A DNA stretch of 64,000 bases from Micromonospora trifolii (GCF_022229005.1 NZ_JAKKFD010000034.1:1-64000), one strand, 5' to 3'. Positions 33,072 through 42,119 are shown, counted from the stretch's first letter. Translations and numbers: made by a program. Notes: generated by a model not told the origin, from the letters alone.

Positions 33072-34826
33072 TCATGAGCGTTCGGTCGAGAGTTGGTGGG
33101 ACGCGCCGCCCTCGGCCTTCGCCAGCAGGTCACGGAACCGCGCCGCGCCACTCGCCGGAGAGGACCAACCGGAGGACATCTCGACGAGTCGGGTCTCCGG
33201 TCGCTCCAACCAGGACAGGATCCGCTCGGACTCCTCGGCGGTGGCGGCCGGCACCGGGCCGTGCCCGCCCGACACCGTCTCGGCGGTGGCCCGGATCGTG
33301 GTCAAGGTGGGTCGCGGGTGCACGCCCGGCGGGGACACCCCCGCGCCGGCCAGCCGGCCGTGCCGGACCAGCGCCAACTCCCAGCCGCCCCGGGCGGCCG
33401 GCCGGGCCGCTGCCAACTCGACGATCCCGGTCAGCGCGGCCAGCCGCTGCATCCGCACTGTGGCCCGCAGCACGGCGGCCAGCCGGGACCGCACCACTGC
33501 GGCCTCCTCGTAGCGCTGGTCACGGGAGAGCACGTCGATCCGCGCGAGCAGCGCGTCCACCACCGGCTGGGGGTCGCTGGCCGTCGCGGTGCGGAACGGC
33601 GCGGCGGCGCTGTCGTCGTACTCCTCGGGGGTGATCTTGTGTTCGCAGGGCGCCGGGCAGCGACCCAACTCGGCCAGCGCGCAGGCCGGCGTGACGGTAC
33701 GCAGCGAGAGCCGGTGCGTGCACTGGCGCAGCGGCACCGCGTCGTGGAAACCGGCGGCGGCCAGCTCGGCGGCCCGCCGGGAGGTGAACGGCCCGAGGTA
33801 CGCGGTGTCGGTGGGGGAGAGGTCGCGGACGATCGACAGCCGAGGGTACGGACCGTCGGTCAGCTTGAGCCAGACCATGCGTTCCGGGTATTTGGACCGG
33901 CGGTTGTACGGCGGGGCGTGCGCGGCGATCAACCGCAGCTCACGGACCTCCGCCTCCAACGAGTGGGCGCACTCCACCGCCTCGACCCGCTCGGCCGCGC
34001 CCAGCATCTCGGAGATCCGGGCACGCTTCTCGCCCGCGGTGAAGTAGCTGCGCACCCGGGTGGCGATGTCGACGGAGGTGCCCACGTAGAGCGGCCGGTC
34101 GTCGGCGGCCCGGAAGATGTAGACCCCCGGGACCTTGGGCAACCCCTCGGCCAGGTGCCGTTTGCGGCGCTGGGTCGGGGTGACCGCGCGGGCGAACTCG
34201 ATGGCGTCGCCGATCGTGTCCACCCGGTGCCCGCCCAGGCGGCCGATCAGCCCGTGCAGCACGTCGACGGTGGCCTTCGCGTCGTCCAACGCCCGGTGGG
34301 TCGGCTGGGTGGCCGTGCGGAAGTAGGCGGCCAGGGTGCCCAGCTTGCGGTTGGGCACCTCGTCGCGGGTCAGCACCCGGCGGGCGAGCGCCGCAGTGTC
34401 CAGCACCCGGGGGTTGGGCCAGCGGTAGCCGTGCTTGGCGCAGGCGGCCTTGAGGAAGCCCACGTCGTACGGGGCGTTGTGGGCCACCAGCACCGCGTCG
34501 TCGATGAATTCCAGGAAGCTCGGCAGCACCTGCTCGATCGGTGGCGCCGGCACCAGCATGGCCTGGGTGATGCCGGTCAGCACTGTGATGAACGGCGGAA
34601 TCGGCTGGCCCGGGTTGACCAGTGTCGCGAGCACCCCCAACTGCTCGCCGCCGCGAACCTTGACCGCGCCGATCTCGGTGATGCCGCCGCCGTCCGGCGC
34701 GCCGCCGGTGGTCTCCAGGTCGACCACCACGAAGGTGGTCGCGTAGAGCGGCAGCGCCGGGTCCACCCCACCCACCGCCGGGTCGAGACCGGCCAGTGAC
34801 TCCTGGACGTACTCCGCCTGTGCCAT
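33072..34826 (-). CDS. DnaQ-type 3'-5' exonuclease fused to UvrC-like GIY-YIG nuclease
   Basis: 584 residues from ATG 34826. The N-terminal DEDD exonuclease domain has FVVVDLETTGG, VLVAHNAPYDVGFL and THRALDDAKAT (about 30-195). The second part is a GIY-YIG endonuclease (VPGVYIFRAADDRPLYVGTS, about 232-252) with following UvrC-like residues (YLGPFTSRRAAELA, CPAPCEHKIT). The fusion resembles Cho/UvrC N-terminal proteins and M. tuberculosis Rv2191 (from memory). It probably acts in DNA repair, incising and trimming damaged strands. It lacks the UvrC C-terminal RNase H-like half, so it is not UvrC itself. Confidence 0.92.
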   Translation of the reverse strand: MAQAEYVQESLAGLDPAVGGVDPALPLYATTFVVVDLETTGGAPDGGGITEIGAVKVRGGEQLGVLATLVNPGQPIPPFITVLTGITQAMLVPAPPIEQVLPSFLEFIDDAVLVAHNAPYDVGFLKAACAKHGYRWPNPRVLDTAALARRVLTRDEVPNRKLGTLAAYFRTATQPTHRALDDAKATVDVLHGLIGRLGGHRVDTIGDAIEFARAVTPTQRRKRHLAEGLPKVPGVYIFRAADDRPLYVGTSVDIATRVRSYFTAGEKRARISEMLGAAERVEAVECAHSLEAEVRELRLIAAHAPPYNRRSKYPERMVWLKLTDGPYPRLSIVRDLSPTDTAYLGPFTSRRAAELAAAGFHDAVPLRQCTHRLSLRTVTPACALAELGRCPAPCEHKITPEEYDDSAAAPFRTATASDPQPVVDALLARIDVLSRDQRYEEAAVVRSRLAAVLRATVRMQRLAALTGIVELAAARPAARGGWELALVRHGRLAGAGVSPPGVHPRPTLTTIRATAETVSGGHGPVPAATAEESERILSWLERPETRLVEMSSGWSSPASGAARFRDLLAKAEGGASHQLSTERS

Positions 34827-34891
34827 CGGCGGCACGCTAGCGCCACGGTCCGACACTCCCGTCGCAGCGGTCCCATCCGTCACCATGGGGC

Positions 34892-34897
34892 TAGGAT
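34892..34897 (+). promoter_or_regulatory. Candidate -10 box for the NYN-domain gene
   Basis: TAGGAT lies 57 bp upstream of ATG 34954, inside the short divergent gap after the DnaQ-UvrC start. No convincing -35 was found at 16-18 bp spacing. Confidence 0.4.
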
Positions 34898-34953
34898 GAG
34901 AGATCGGCTCACTCACAGGGCGGTGGGCCCGGTCGCGGTGGGAGACTTGCCAC

Positions 34954-36402
34954 ATGCCCCTCACCGAGCCGTACGACGACCACCTCCCGCAGGAGGATCC
35001 GGTCGCGCTCGACGGGGCCCTGGGCAACCCGGACGACAACGTAGTCAACGACACATCTGGCGCATCGGGCCCGACGGGCGACGGCCCCGCCGCCGAGCCG
35101 GAGCCGACCCTGCCCGAGCCGGTTCGGCAGCGGATCGTGACGCTGACCGCCGCGGTGCTGCCCACCCTCCCCACCGACGAGGTCCCGGTGCCGTTGCGCC
35201 GGGTGGCCAAGTTCGCCCCCAACCGGCGCGCCCGGCTCGGCGCGCCCGTCATCGCCGCTCAGCTCACCGCCGACCCGCTGTTCCGGCAGCGGGTCACCGC
35301 GCGGGTCCTGACCGACGCCGGTGACCTCGGCGCGGCAGTGGTCGAGGGCACCGCGCCGGCCGCCGCCGACCCGGTCGAGGTGGCCGCGCTGGCCTACCTG
35401 GCCCGGCCCCGTGGTTGGCGGGAGCTGATCGACGCCAGCGGCGCGGCAGTGCGCGCCGAAGCGGACAGCGCCGTCGTCGCCGAGTTGGTCCGCGAGGCCG
35501 AGCAGCGGGCCACCCGGGCCGAGCACGACCGGGCGGTGGCCCGGGTCGAGGCCGAGAAGCTCCGCGACGAGCTGGCCCGCGTCCGCGAGGAGCTGGGCCA
35601 GCTGCGCGAGGAGTCCCGACAGGTGGCCCGCACCCTGCGGGAGACCCAGGCCCGCGAGCGGAAGGCCACCGAGCTGCTGGCCACCGAGCGCGGCCGGGCC
35701 GCCCGCGCCAGCGCCGACGTGGACGCCGAACTCCGCCGCGCCCGGGCCCGGCTGGCCGAGGCCGAGGCCACCGCCGGGGTTGCCCGGGCCAGCGCCAAGG
35801 AGGCGCGCTCGGTCGACGACGCCCGGCTCTGGCTGCTCCTGGAGACCATCGGCCAGGCCGCCGTCGGGCTGCGCCGGGAGCTGGCGCTCGACCCGGTGGA
35901 CAAGCTCCCCGCCGACTTCGTCGCCGACGCCTTCGCCGAGCAGCCGGGCACCGCCCCGGCCGGCCCCGCCGCCCGCGCCCGGGACACCGACGACCCGGCC
36001 CGGCTCGACCAACTGCTCGCCCTGCCCCGGGCGCACCTCGTGGTGGACGGCTACAACGTCACCAAGCGTGGCTTCGGCGAGATGTCCCTGGAGCAACAGC
36101 GCAAACGCCTGATCACCGGGCTGGGCGGGATCGCCGCGCAGACCGGCGACGAGGTCACTGTGGTCTTCGACGGCGCCGAGCGGATGCACGGGCTGCCGCC
36201 AGCGCCGCGCGGCGTACGGGTGCTCTTCTCCCGCAAGGGTGAGACCGCCGACGAGCTGATCCGGCGACTGGTGCGCGCCGAGCCGGGGGGCCGGCCGGTG
36301 GTGGTGGTCTCGTCGGACCGCGAGGTCGCCGACGGGGTACGCCGGCACGGGGCGTACCCGCTGGGCGCGGACTCGCTGCTACGGCGGCTCGCCCGATCCT
36401 GA
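34954..36402 (+). CDS. Coiled-coil protein with C-terminal NYN (YacP-like) RNase domain
   Basis: 482 residues from ATG 34954 (GGGAGA upstream). The acidic, disordered N-terminus (1-55) is followed by a helical domain (about 58-160) and a long Arg/Glu/Ala coiled coil (about 180-295: AEKLRDELARVREELGQLREE). The C-terminal domain (about 355-480) is a PIN-like NYN nuclease with acidic positions in HLVVDGYNVTKRG, VTVVFDGAE and VVVVSSDREVAD. YacP/Rae1 homologues cut mRNA at the ribosome; the extra coiled coil suggests self-association or a scaffold role. It is divergent from the DnaQ-UvrC gene. Confidence 0.88.
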   Translation: MPLTEPYDDHLPQEDPVALDGALGNPDDNVVNDTSGASGPTGDGPAAEPEPTLPEPVRQRIVTLTAAVLPTLPTDEVPVPLRRVAKFAPNRRARLGAPVIAAQLTADPLFRQRVTARVLTDAGDLGAAVVEGTAPAAADPVEVAALAYLARPRGWRELIDASGAAVRAEADSAVVAELVREAEQRATRAEHDRAVARVEAEKLRDELARVREELGQLREESRQVARTLRETQARERKATELLATERGRAARASADVDAELRRARARLAEAEATAGVARASAKEARSVDDARLWLLLETIGQAAVGLRRELALDPVDKLPADFVADAFAEQPGTAPAGPAARARDTDDPARLDQLLALPRAHLVVDGYNVTKRGFGEMSLEQQRKRLITGLGGIAAQTGDEVTVVFDGAERMHGLPPAPRGVRVLFSRKGETADELIRRLVRAEPGGRPVVVVSSDREVADGVRRHGAYPLGADSLLRRLARS

Positions 36403-36445
36403 GCCGACCTGGTCTGTCCGGCTGTCGTACCCGAGCGCTAGCGTC

Positions 36446-36478
<33 letters not shown>

Positions 36479-36492
36479 GGGAGGGAGTCGCC

Positions 36493-37212
36493 ATGGCACA
36501 GGACGACGTCAAGGTCTTCGTCGACCGGGACCTGCGGGGTGCCCGGTTCAACAGGTCGACGCTGGCTGGTGCGGTGATGCGCGGCGTCGATGTGGATGCT
36601 CTGGACATCGACGCGCCGTGGCTGGCCGAGGGCACGTTCCTGATCAACGGCGTCGATGTCGTGCCGCTGGTCGAGGCCGAGCTCAACAGACGATTTCCGG
36701 GGCGCGATCTCCGACAGGCCAAGGATCCGGACGACCTCCGCGTGGCGTGGGCGGCACTCGAACGGGCCTGGGCGGCGGCGGTCGAGCGGGCTGTGTCCAT
36801 GCCCGAGGGTGCTGTCGACGTCTCGATCGACGGGGAGTGGTCGTTCGCGCAGACACTGCGCCACCTCGCGTTCGCCGCCGACACCTGGCTGGGCAAGGCG
36901 ATCCTGCGCCTGCCGCAACCCTTCCATCCGCTCGGGCAACCACACGCCGAGTACGAGACGGAGGGCTTCGACATGTCGATCTTCGCCGTCGAGCAGCCGA
37001 CGTTCGCCGCGACCCTGGAGCTGCGGGCCGAGCGGCAGGCGATGGTGCGCGACTTTCTCGCAGCAGTCACGCCGGCCCTGCTCGCCGAGACACGGCCGGC
37101 CGCATGGTGGCCCGAGAAGCAGGTGTCCGTCCTGCACTGCCTTCACGTGATCTTCGACGAGGAGTGGCAGCACCTCCGCTTCGCCGTGCGTGACCTCGAC
37201 GCACAGGGCTGA
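36493..37212 (+). CDS. DinB-like four-helix protein with pentapeptide-like N-terminus
   Basis: 239 residues from ATG 36493. The first ~55 residues have a pentapeptide-repeat-like rhythm (DRDLRGARFNRSTLAGAVMRGVDVDALD), followed by FLINGVDVVPLVEAELNRRFPGRD and a DinB/MDMPI-type helical bundle. Candidate metal ligands are His in AQTLRHLAFAAD and His in EEWQHLRFA. DinB-superfamily proteins are divalent-metal enzymes or thiol transferases (for example mycothiol-dependent), but the substrate cannot be told here. Codon usage and composition are somewhat less GC-biased than in neighbouring genes. Confidence 0.85.
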   Translation: MAQDDVKVFVDRDLRGARFNRSTLAGAVMRGVDVDALDIDAPWLAEGTFLINGVDVVPLVEAELNRRFPGRDLRQAKDPDDLRVAWAALERAWAAAVERAVSMPEGAVDVSIDGEWSFAQTLRHLAFAADTWLGKAILRLPQPFHPLGQPHAEYETEGFDMSIFAVEQPTFAATLELRAERQAMVRDFLAAVTPALLAETRPAAWWPEKQVSVLHCLHVIFDEEWQHLRFAVRDLDAQG

Positions 37213-37248
37213 GATCTCGCCCCCGACGGCCGCTCGGGCCGTGGTCGG

Positions 37249-37749
37249 TCAGGTGCTCGGTAGTCGCCGGGCCAGCTCACGACGCAGTGCGTCGGGGCCC
37301 GGCGTCATCCAGGTGAGCCGGACGACCAACTCGTGGGGGCCGCGTCCGGGAGTCGACCACTGCCCGGGTCGCATGGGGGGCCGGGTCTGCTCCGGGTCGA
37401 GTGGCCTGACCACCAGCCGTGGGTCCAGGCGGCCTCGCACCTGGGCGCTGGCAATGTTGACCCAGTCGATGCTGAGTCCGGTCCCGTTCGGTCCGCTCAG
37501 GTGCAGCGTCTCGTCGGTCAACCGCAGCGGCAGACGAGGCTGACGGCGCAGCTGCCAGTTGGTGGTCAGCGCGACGATGGCGCCGATCATGCCGAATCGC
37601 AGCAGCACCTGCCACCACACCTCGTCGAACACCGTTGTGTAGAAGGCCAGGAGAGCCGCGGCGCCCAGCACAGCGAGGACCATGGCGCGGCGGTGTCGGC
37701 GCGGGGAGTACCGGAAGTCCATGACGGACGACGCACCGAGATCGGCCAT
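37249..37749 (-). CDS. Small membrane protein, PH-domain-like, function unknown
   Basis: 166 residues from ATG 37749; an in-frame ATG at 37722 (MDFRYSPRRHRR) is an alternative start. Two transmembrane helices (about 22-41 and 46-64) precede a cytoplasmic beta-rich part (LRLTDETLHLSGPNGTGLSIDWVNIASAQV) that resembles bacterial PH-like domains. No enzyme motif is present. It is convergent with the DinB-like gene; a weak bulged hairpin lies in the 36-bp gap. Confidence 0.72.
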   Translation of the reverse strand: MADLGASSVMDFRYSPRRHRRAMVLAVLGAAALLAFYTTVFDEVWWQVLLRFGMIGAIVALTTNWQLRRQPRLPLRLTDETLHLSGPNGTGLSIDWVNIASAQVRGRLDPRLVVRPLDPEQTRPPMRPGQWSTPGRGPHELVVRLTWMTPGPDALRRELARRLPST

Positions 37750-38003
37750 CGTCGCTCAGTGCCCGGGTGACCGATCGACCAAACGACGCCTCTCCCTCGC
37801 TTGGTCGACACGAGTTCCTTGATGTCGGGGTTCCGGCCGGGTGGGATACCCCGATTTCGCTGACCTGGAGTGGATCTAGCCCTGAAACGGGCGGTCGGAC
37901 GGGGTTCCTGTCGTACCCGGTGGTTAGTGTCGATGTCACCGACGGTGCCCGGTCGGCGACGGCAAGAGTCGCCCCGGGCACCGCGAGCCGATCAGGAGGT
38001 GTG

Positions 38004-38222
38004 ATGCTCATCGACTGCGACGGGTGCGCGAGGCGGGCCGACGGCTGTCCCGGCTGCCCGCTGACCGCCCTGTTCGACGAGACGTCCCCGGCGGCCGGGT
38101 TGGTCGGCGCCGAGGTCGAGGCCATCGAGGTGTTCGCCCGGGCCGGCTTCGACGTGGAGGTTCTGGCCGCGCCCACCCGCCCGGAGGCGGCTCGCCCTCG
38201 TGCCACCCGCCGCGTCGCCTGA
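38004..38222 (+). CDS. Small Cys-rich protein, 72 aa
   Basis: ATG 38004 follows a perfect AGGAGGT (37994-38000), so the start is secure although the frame stays open upstream to 37767. The N-terminus has five cysteines in 18 residues (IDCDGCARRADGCPGCPL), a possible metal or iron-sulfur site, followed by an amphipathic helix (AGLVGAEVEAIEVFARAGFDVEVL) and a basic tail. Function unknown. TAGTGT at 37925-37930 may be its -10; the same hexamer recurs before another small gene at 61724. Confidence 0.78.
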   Translation: MLIDCDGCARRADGCPGCPLTALFDETSPAAGLVGAEVEAIEVFARAGFDVEVLAAPTRPEAARPRATRRVA

Positions 38223-38324
38223 GCGCGACACCGTGCCCGGAAGCGGGCTTCTCGCGGGCCATAGGATGAGCGGTCACGGCGGGAGGAGCGGCGCGATGAA
38301 CGGGGACCAACGGGTGGTGACGCG

Positions 38325-39584
38325 GTGACCCCGCGCGGCTGGGCGCTGCTGACCCTGGCCGGGCTGACCATCGCGTTGGTCCTGCTGGCCGCGCTGCTGA
38401 TCCCGTGGCACCGCCCGCCGGCACCCCGGGCCGACCAGCTCGCCGCGCTGGGTGACCTGCCGGCCGAGCAGGTGGCAAAGGGTCGGGAGTTCCGGGCCGC
38501 GCTGCGCCCCGGCAGCTACTCCGCGCTCGCCGTGGGGCTGCTGATCGCCCTCGCGCTCGGGTTGACCCCGCTGGGCAGTCGCCTGGTCGAGCTGGTGGGC
38601 AGGCCGTTCGGTGGGCACTGGGCCGCGCAGGCGGTGCTCGGCGGGCTGGCGGTGGTGCTCGTCGCCGACCTGGTGACGCTCCCGTTCGCCGCCTGGCGGC
38701 AGAGCGTGCTCACCCGCTACGGGTTGAGCACCAACGGTTGGAGCGGCTGGGCGGTCGACCTGCTCAAGTCGTACGCGGTCAGTGCGGTGATCGGCGCGGT
38801 GGCGCTGTTCGGCTTCTACGCGGTCATCCGGCTCGCGCCGCGCTGGTGGTGGGCGTTCGGCGCAGCCGGCGCCGCGGTGCTGGTGGTGCTGCTGTCGTTC
38901 GTGCTGCCGGTGCTGGTGGAGCCGGTGTTCAACCGGTTCACCCCGATGGAGCAGGGCCCGTTGCGCACCGAGCTGATGAGCATGGCCGCCCGTGACGGGG
39001 TGCCGGTGCGTGACGTGCTGGTCGCCGACGCCTCCCGGCGCACCAGGGCGGTCAACGCGTACGTCTCGGGTCTCGGGCCGACCCGACGGGTGGTCGTCTA
39101 CGACACGCTGCTGAGCGAGGCGACCCCGGCCGAGGTGACAGCCGTCGTGGCGCACGAGTTGGGGCACGCGAAGGACTCCGACGTGGCGGCCGGCACGCTG
39201 ACCGGGGCGCTGGGCGCCGCGGCGGCGGTGGTGGCGCTCTACCTGCTCGGCTCGTGGGGGCCTCTGCTGCGGCTGGCCGGTGTCGACTCGGTGGCCCAAC
39301 CGCGCGCGTTCCCGCTGCTGGTCGCCCTGGTCACTGTGGCAGGGCTTGTTGCCGCGCCGGTGCAGGCGTTGATGTCCCGACGGGTGGAGGCGCGGGCCGA
39401 CGCGCACGCGCTCGCGCTCACCAACGACCCGGAGTCCTTCGAGTCGATGCAGCGTCGGCTCGGCTCGGTCAACCTCGGCGACCCCGACCCGCCCCGCTGG
39501 GAATACCTCTATTCGGCCTCACACCCGTCCACAGTGGAGCGGATGGCCGCCGCCCGCGCGTACGCCCGGGAGGTCGGCCGATGA
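38325..39584 (+). CDS. M48 family membrane metallopeptidase (Ste24/HtpX-like)
   Basis: 419 residues from GTG 38325. Hydrophobic helices flank a zinc protease core with HELGHAKDSD and the third-ligand motif EARADAHALAL, as in CAAX protease Ste24 and HtpX. The N-terminal CAAX-protease region (LTRYGLSTNGWSGWAVDLLKS) is also conserved. It probably degrades or processes damaged membrane proteins. The stop overlaps the ATG of pimB by 4 bp (ATGA). A TAGGAT -10-like box is at 38262-38267. Confidence 0.92.
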   Translation: MTPRGWALLTLAGLTIALVLLAALLIPWHRPPAPRADQLAALGDLPAEQVAKGREFRAALRPGSYSALAVGLLIALALGLTPLGSRLVELVGRPFGGHWAAQAVLGGLAVVLVADLVTLPFAAWRQSVLTRYGLSTNGWSGWAVDLLKSYAVSAVIGAVALFGFYAVIRLAPRWWWAFGAAGAAVLVVLLSFVLPVLVEPVFNRFTPMEQGPLRTELMSMAARDGVPVRDVLVADASRRTRAVNAYVSGLGPTRRVVVYDTLLSEATPAEVTAVVAHELGHAKDSDVAAGTLTGALGAAAAVVALYLLGSWGPLLRLAGVDSVAQPRAFPLLVALVTVAGLVAAPVQALMSRRVEARADAHALALTNDPESFESMQRRLGSVNLGDPDPPRWEYLYSASHPSTVERMAAARAYAREVGR

Positions 39585-40705
39585 GCCGTACCCTGCTGAT
39601 CACCAATGACTTTCCGCCCCGCCCGGGTGGCATCCAGTCGTTCGTGCACAACCTCGCGGTCCGTCAACCGGCCGGCTCGGTTGTCGTCTACGCGTCGAGC
39701 TGGCGGGGGGCCGCGAAGTTCGACGCCGACCAGCCGTTCGAGGTGATCCGGGAGCGCACCCGGGTGCTGTTGCCCACCCCGTTGATCGCCCGCAGGGCGG
39801 CCCGGTTGGCGCGCGCGTACGACTGCGACACCGTGTGGTTCGGCGCGGCGGCCCCGTTGGGTCTGCTCGCGGCCGGTCTGCGACGTCGGGCCGGCATTCG
39901 TCGGGTGGTGGCGCAGACCCACGGCCACGAGGTCGGTTGGGCGGCGGTGCCGGCCGCCCGGCCGGCGCTGCGGCGCATCGGTCGGGGTGTCGACGTGACC
40001 ACCTATCTCGGCGAGTACACCCGTACCCGGTTGGCCCGAGTGCTGGACGGCGTGACCGATCTACGTCGTCTCGCGCCCGGGGTCGACGTGGACACCTACC
40101 ACCCGAGCGTGGACGGTGAACAGGTCCGGGCCCGGCTCGGGTTGACCGACCGTCCGGTGGTCGTCTGTGTGTCCCGGCTGGTGCCGCGTAAGGGCCAGGA
40201 CACCCTGATCCGGGCCCTGCCGGAGATCCGTCGCCGGGTGCCCGACGCGGCGCTGCTGATCGTCGGTGGCGGGCCGTACCGGGCGACCCTGGAAAAGCTG
40301 GCCCGCCAGACCGGCGTGGAACGGGACGTGGTGTTCACCGGTACGGTGCCGTCGGTCGAGTTGCCGGCGCACTACGCGGCGGGCGACGTCTACGCGATGC
40401 CGTGCCGCACCCGCAACCGTGGCCTCGACGTCGAAGGGCTGGGCATCGTCTACCTGGAGGCATCCGCGACCGGCCTGCCGGTGGTGGCCGGTGACTCCGG
40501 GGGCGCACCGGACGCGGTCCGGGAGGGGGAGACCGGCTACGTCGTGCGCGGCCGGGACGTCGCCCAACTCGCCGACCGGGTCGCCCAGCTGCTCGCCGAC
40601 CGGGACCTGGCCCGTCAGCTGGGCGCTGCCGGCCGGGCGTGGGTGGAACGGGAGTGGCGCTGGGAGGCGCAGGCGGAACGCATGGCGGCACTGCTCGCCG
40701 GCTGA
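39581..40705 (+). CDS. pimB: GDP-mannose-dependent PIM mannosyltransferase (GT4)
   Basis: 374 residues from ATG 39581. The protein closely follows my memory of mycobacterial PimB' (Rv2188c): LLITNDFPPRPGGIQSF at the N-terminus, TVWFGAAAPLGLLA, THGHEVGW, VVCVSRLVPRKGQDTLI and the EX7E motif in VEGLGIVYLEAS. It adds the second mannose to phosphatidylinositol monomannoside on the cytoplasmic membrane face. It overlaps the M48 protease gene by 4 bp and ends 13 bp from a convergent acyltransferase. Other GT4 acceptors remain possible. Confidence 0.9.
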   Translation: MSRTLLITNDFPPRPGGIQSFVHNLAVRQPAGSVVVYASSWRGAAKFDADQPFEVIRERTRVLLPTPLIARRAARLARAYDCDTVWFGAAAPLGLLAAGLRRRAGIRRVVAQTHGHEVGWAAVPAARPALRRIGRGVDVTTYLGEYTRTRLARVLDGVTDLRRLAPGVDVDTYHPSVDGEQVRARLGLTDRPVVVCVSRLVPRKGQDTLIRALPEIRRRVPDAALLIVGGGPYRATLEKLARQTGVERDVVFTGTVPSVELPAHYAAGDVYAMPCRTRNRGLDVEGLGIVYLEASATGLPVVAGDSGGAPDAVREGETGYVVRGRDVAQLADRVAQLLADRDLARQLGAAGRAWVEREWRWEAQAERMAALLAG

Positions 40706-40718
40706 TCGCCGCCCGCGT

Positions 40719-41381
40719 TCAGCTCTCCCGGGCGGGCGCGTAACGCGGCACGTACTCCTGGCCCGTGAGCTGCTGGATCGCCGCCATCACCTCGTCGGTG
40801 ACCGTCCGGATATCACGCGGCCCGTCGATCCGGTCGGCGACCGGGATCGGCGGGCCGAACCGCAGGGTGACCGGGTGTCGACGGGGCAGCCGCGCGTCGA
40901 CCGGCAGCACCTCGGCGGTGCCGAGCACGCCGACCGGGATGATCGGCACCTCGGCGTCGCGGGCCAGCCGGGTCATCCCGACCCGGCCCCGGTAGAGCCG
41001 CCCGTCCGGGGAGCGGGTGCCCTCCGGGTAGACGGCGACCAGGCCGCCGGCGCGCAGCACCGGTATGGCGGCGTCGAGGGCGCGCAGGGCGGCCCGGCCG
41101 TCGGCGCGGTCGACCGGGATGGCGCCCATGCCGGCGACGATCCGCCGGTTGAGCCAGCCGCCCGGACCCCGCCCGTTGAAGTACTCGACCTTCGCCCAGA
41201 AGGTGACGTGTCGGGGCGTCGAGGCGACGAGGAACAACTCGTCGGCGACGGACAGGTGATTGCCGGCGAGGATCGCGCCGCCGTGTCGGGGCAGATGCTC
41301 CAGCCCTTCCACCCGGGGTCGCCAGCCAAACCGCAGCGCGGTGCGGACGGTCAGCTTGGTGACGTCGTACAGCAGGGGCAC
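40719..41381 (-). CDS. 1-acyl-sn-glycerol-3-phosphate acyltransferase (PlsC-like)
   Basis: 220 residues from GTG 41381, with GGAGG five bases upstream. The acyltransferase motifs are NHLSVADE (HX4D), GAIPVDRADG and VYPEGTRSPDG. It transfers a fatty acyl group from acyl-CoA or ACP to a lysophospholipid or related acceptor at the membrane. It starts 20 bp after the stop of the tetR gene, so both are transcribed from the operator-controlled promoter upstream of tetR. A paralogue is encoded at 57424. Confidence 0.92.
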   Translation of the reverse strand: MPLLYDVTKLTVRTALRFGWRPRVEGLEHLPRHGGAILAGNHLSVADELFLVASTPRHVTFWAKVEYFNGRGPGGWLNRRIVAGMGAIPVDRADGRAALRALDAAIPVLRAGGLVAVYPEGTRSPDGRLYRGRVGMTRLARDAEVPIIPVGVLGTAEVLPVDARLPRRHPVTLRFGPPIPVADRIDGPRDIRTVTDEVMAAIQQLTGQEYVPRYAPARES

Positions 41382-41401
41382 GTGTCCTCCGGGGTCGAGT
41401 T

Positions 41402-41986
41402 TCAGGCGGGCGCGGGGCCGAGGTGGGCCTCCAACGCGGCGCGCAGCAGGGCGTCGTCGTCGGTGGCGCCGGTGGCCAGCGGCAGGCTGCCCCAGGCCCA
41501 GAGTTGGGCGATGCCGTGCAGGTTCGCCCAGAGCGCGCCGGCCAGCACCGCCGCCGGCGCGTCGGTGGGCCGGCGTGCCTGCGCCACCAGGTCGGCCACG
41601 ACGGCGAACAGCGGCAGGCTCGTCTCGCGCAGCCGCAGCCGGCCGCTGTCCAGCAGGTCGTGGCGGAACATCAGCTCGAACATGCCGCGGTGGGCCGCCG
41701 CGAAGTCCAGGTACGTCCGGGCCAGCGCGGTCAATCGGGTACGCGGGTCCGGATCGACGTCACGCAACGTCCGCTCGACCTGTGTGGTGAGGTCGGCGAA
41801 GCCCTCCCGGGCGATGGCGGAGAGCAGGTCGACGTGGGTGGGGAAGTAGCGGCGCGGCGCGCCGTGCGAGACCCCGGCACGACGGGCGATCTCCCGCAGC
41901 GACACCGCGGACTGGCCCTCGCGCAGCACCAGGTCCACCCCGGTGGCCACCAGCCGCGCCCGCAGCCCGGTCTCGTCCGCGTCCAT
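41402..41986 (-). CDS. TetR-family transcriptional regulator
   Basis: 194 residues. The N-terminal HTH (AVSLREIARRAGVSHGAPRRYFPTHVDLL, about 27-55) is followed by a helical ligand domain with the WHG-type C-terminal pattern (AGALWANLHGIAQLWAWG). Its own ATG at 41986 lies within a TAGACAGTGTCTA dyad, and a second copy is 24 bp upstream, so it very likely represses itself and the co-transcribed acyltransferase gene. The ligand may be a fatty acyl derivative, an inference from the target only. The start is leaderless or nearly so. Confidence 0.92.
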   Translation of the reverse strand: MDADETGLRARLVATGVDLVLREGQSAVSLREIARRAGVSHGAPRRYFPTHVDLLSAIAREGFADLTTQVERTLRDVDPDPRTRLTALARTYLDFAAAHRGMFELMFRHDLLDSGRLRLRETSLPLFAVVADLVAQARRPTDAPAAVLAGALWANLHGIAQLWAWGSLPLATGATDDDALLRAALEAHLGPAPA

Positions 41987-42022
41987 AGACAGTGTCTACC
42001 AGACGCCCGTAGACGGTGTCTA
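41986..42022 (-). promoter_or_regulatory. Paired TetR operators at the tetR-acyltransferase promoter
   Basis: TAGACAGTGTCTA (41986-41998) and TAGACGGTGTCTA (42010-42022) are 13-bp dyads, 24 bp centre to centre. The first overlaps the tetR start codon. The spacing places both on the same DNA face if two dimers bind. Confidence 0.85.
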
Positions 42023-42073
42023 CCGGCTCAACCGCCGACCATCCTGTCGCGGTTTGCCGGGCACGCCGTGATC

Positions 42074-42119
42074 AGCGTGATGCCTGTACGGCATCGTGAT
42101 GACTCACAGGCATCACGCT
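42074..42119. repeat. 14-bp perfect intergenic palindrome
   Basis: AGCGTGATGCCTGT (42074-42087) is mirrored exactly at 42106-42119 around 18 nt. Flanking GTGATC (42069-42074) and CTCAAC give it the same type of border as other palindromes here. It lies 50 bp upstream of the TetR operators and 134 bp from the GGDEF/EAL gene end. Confidence 0.65.
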
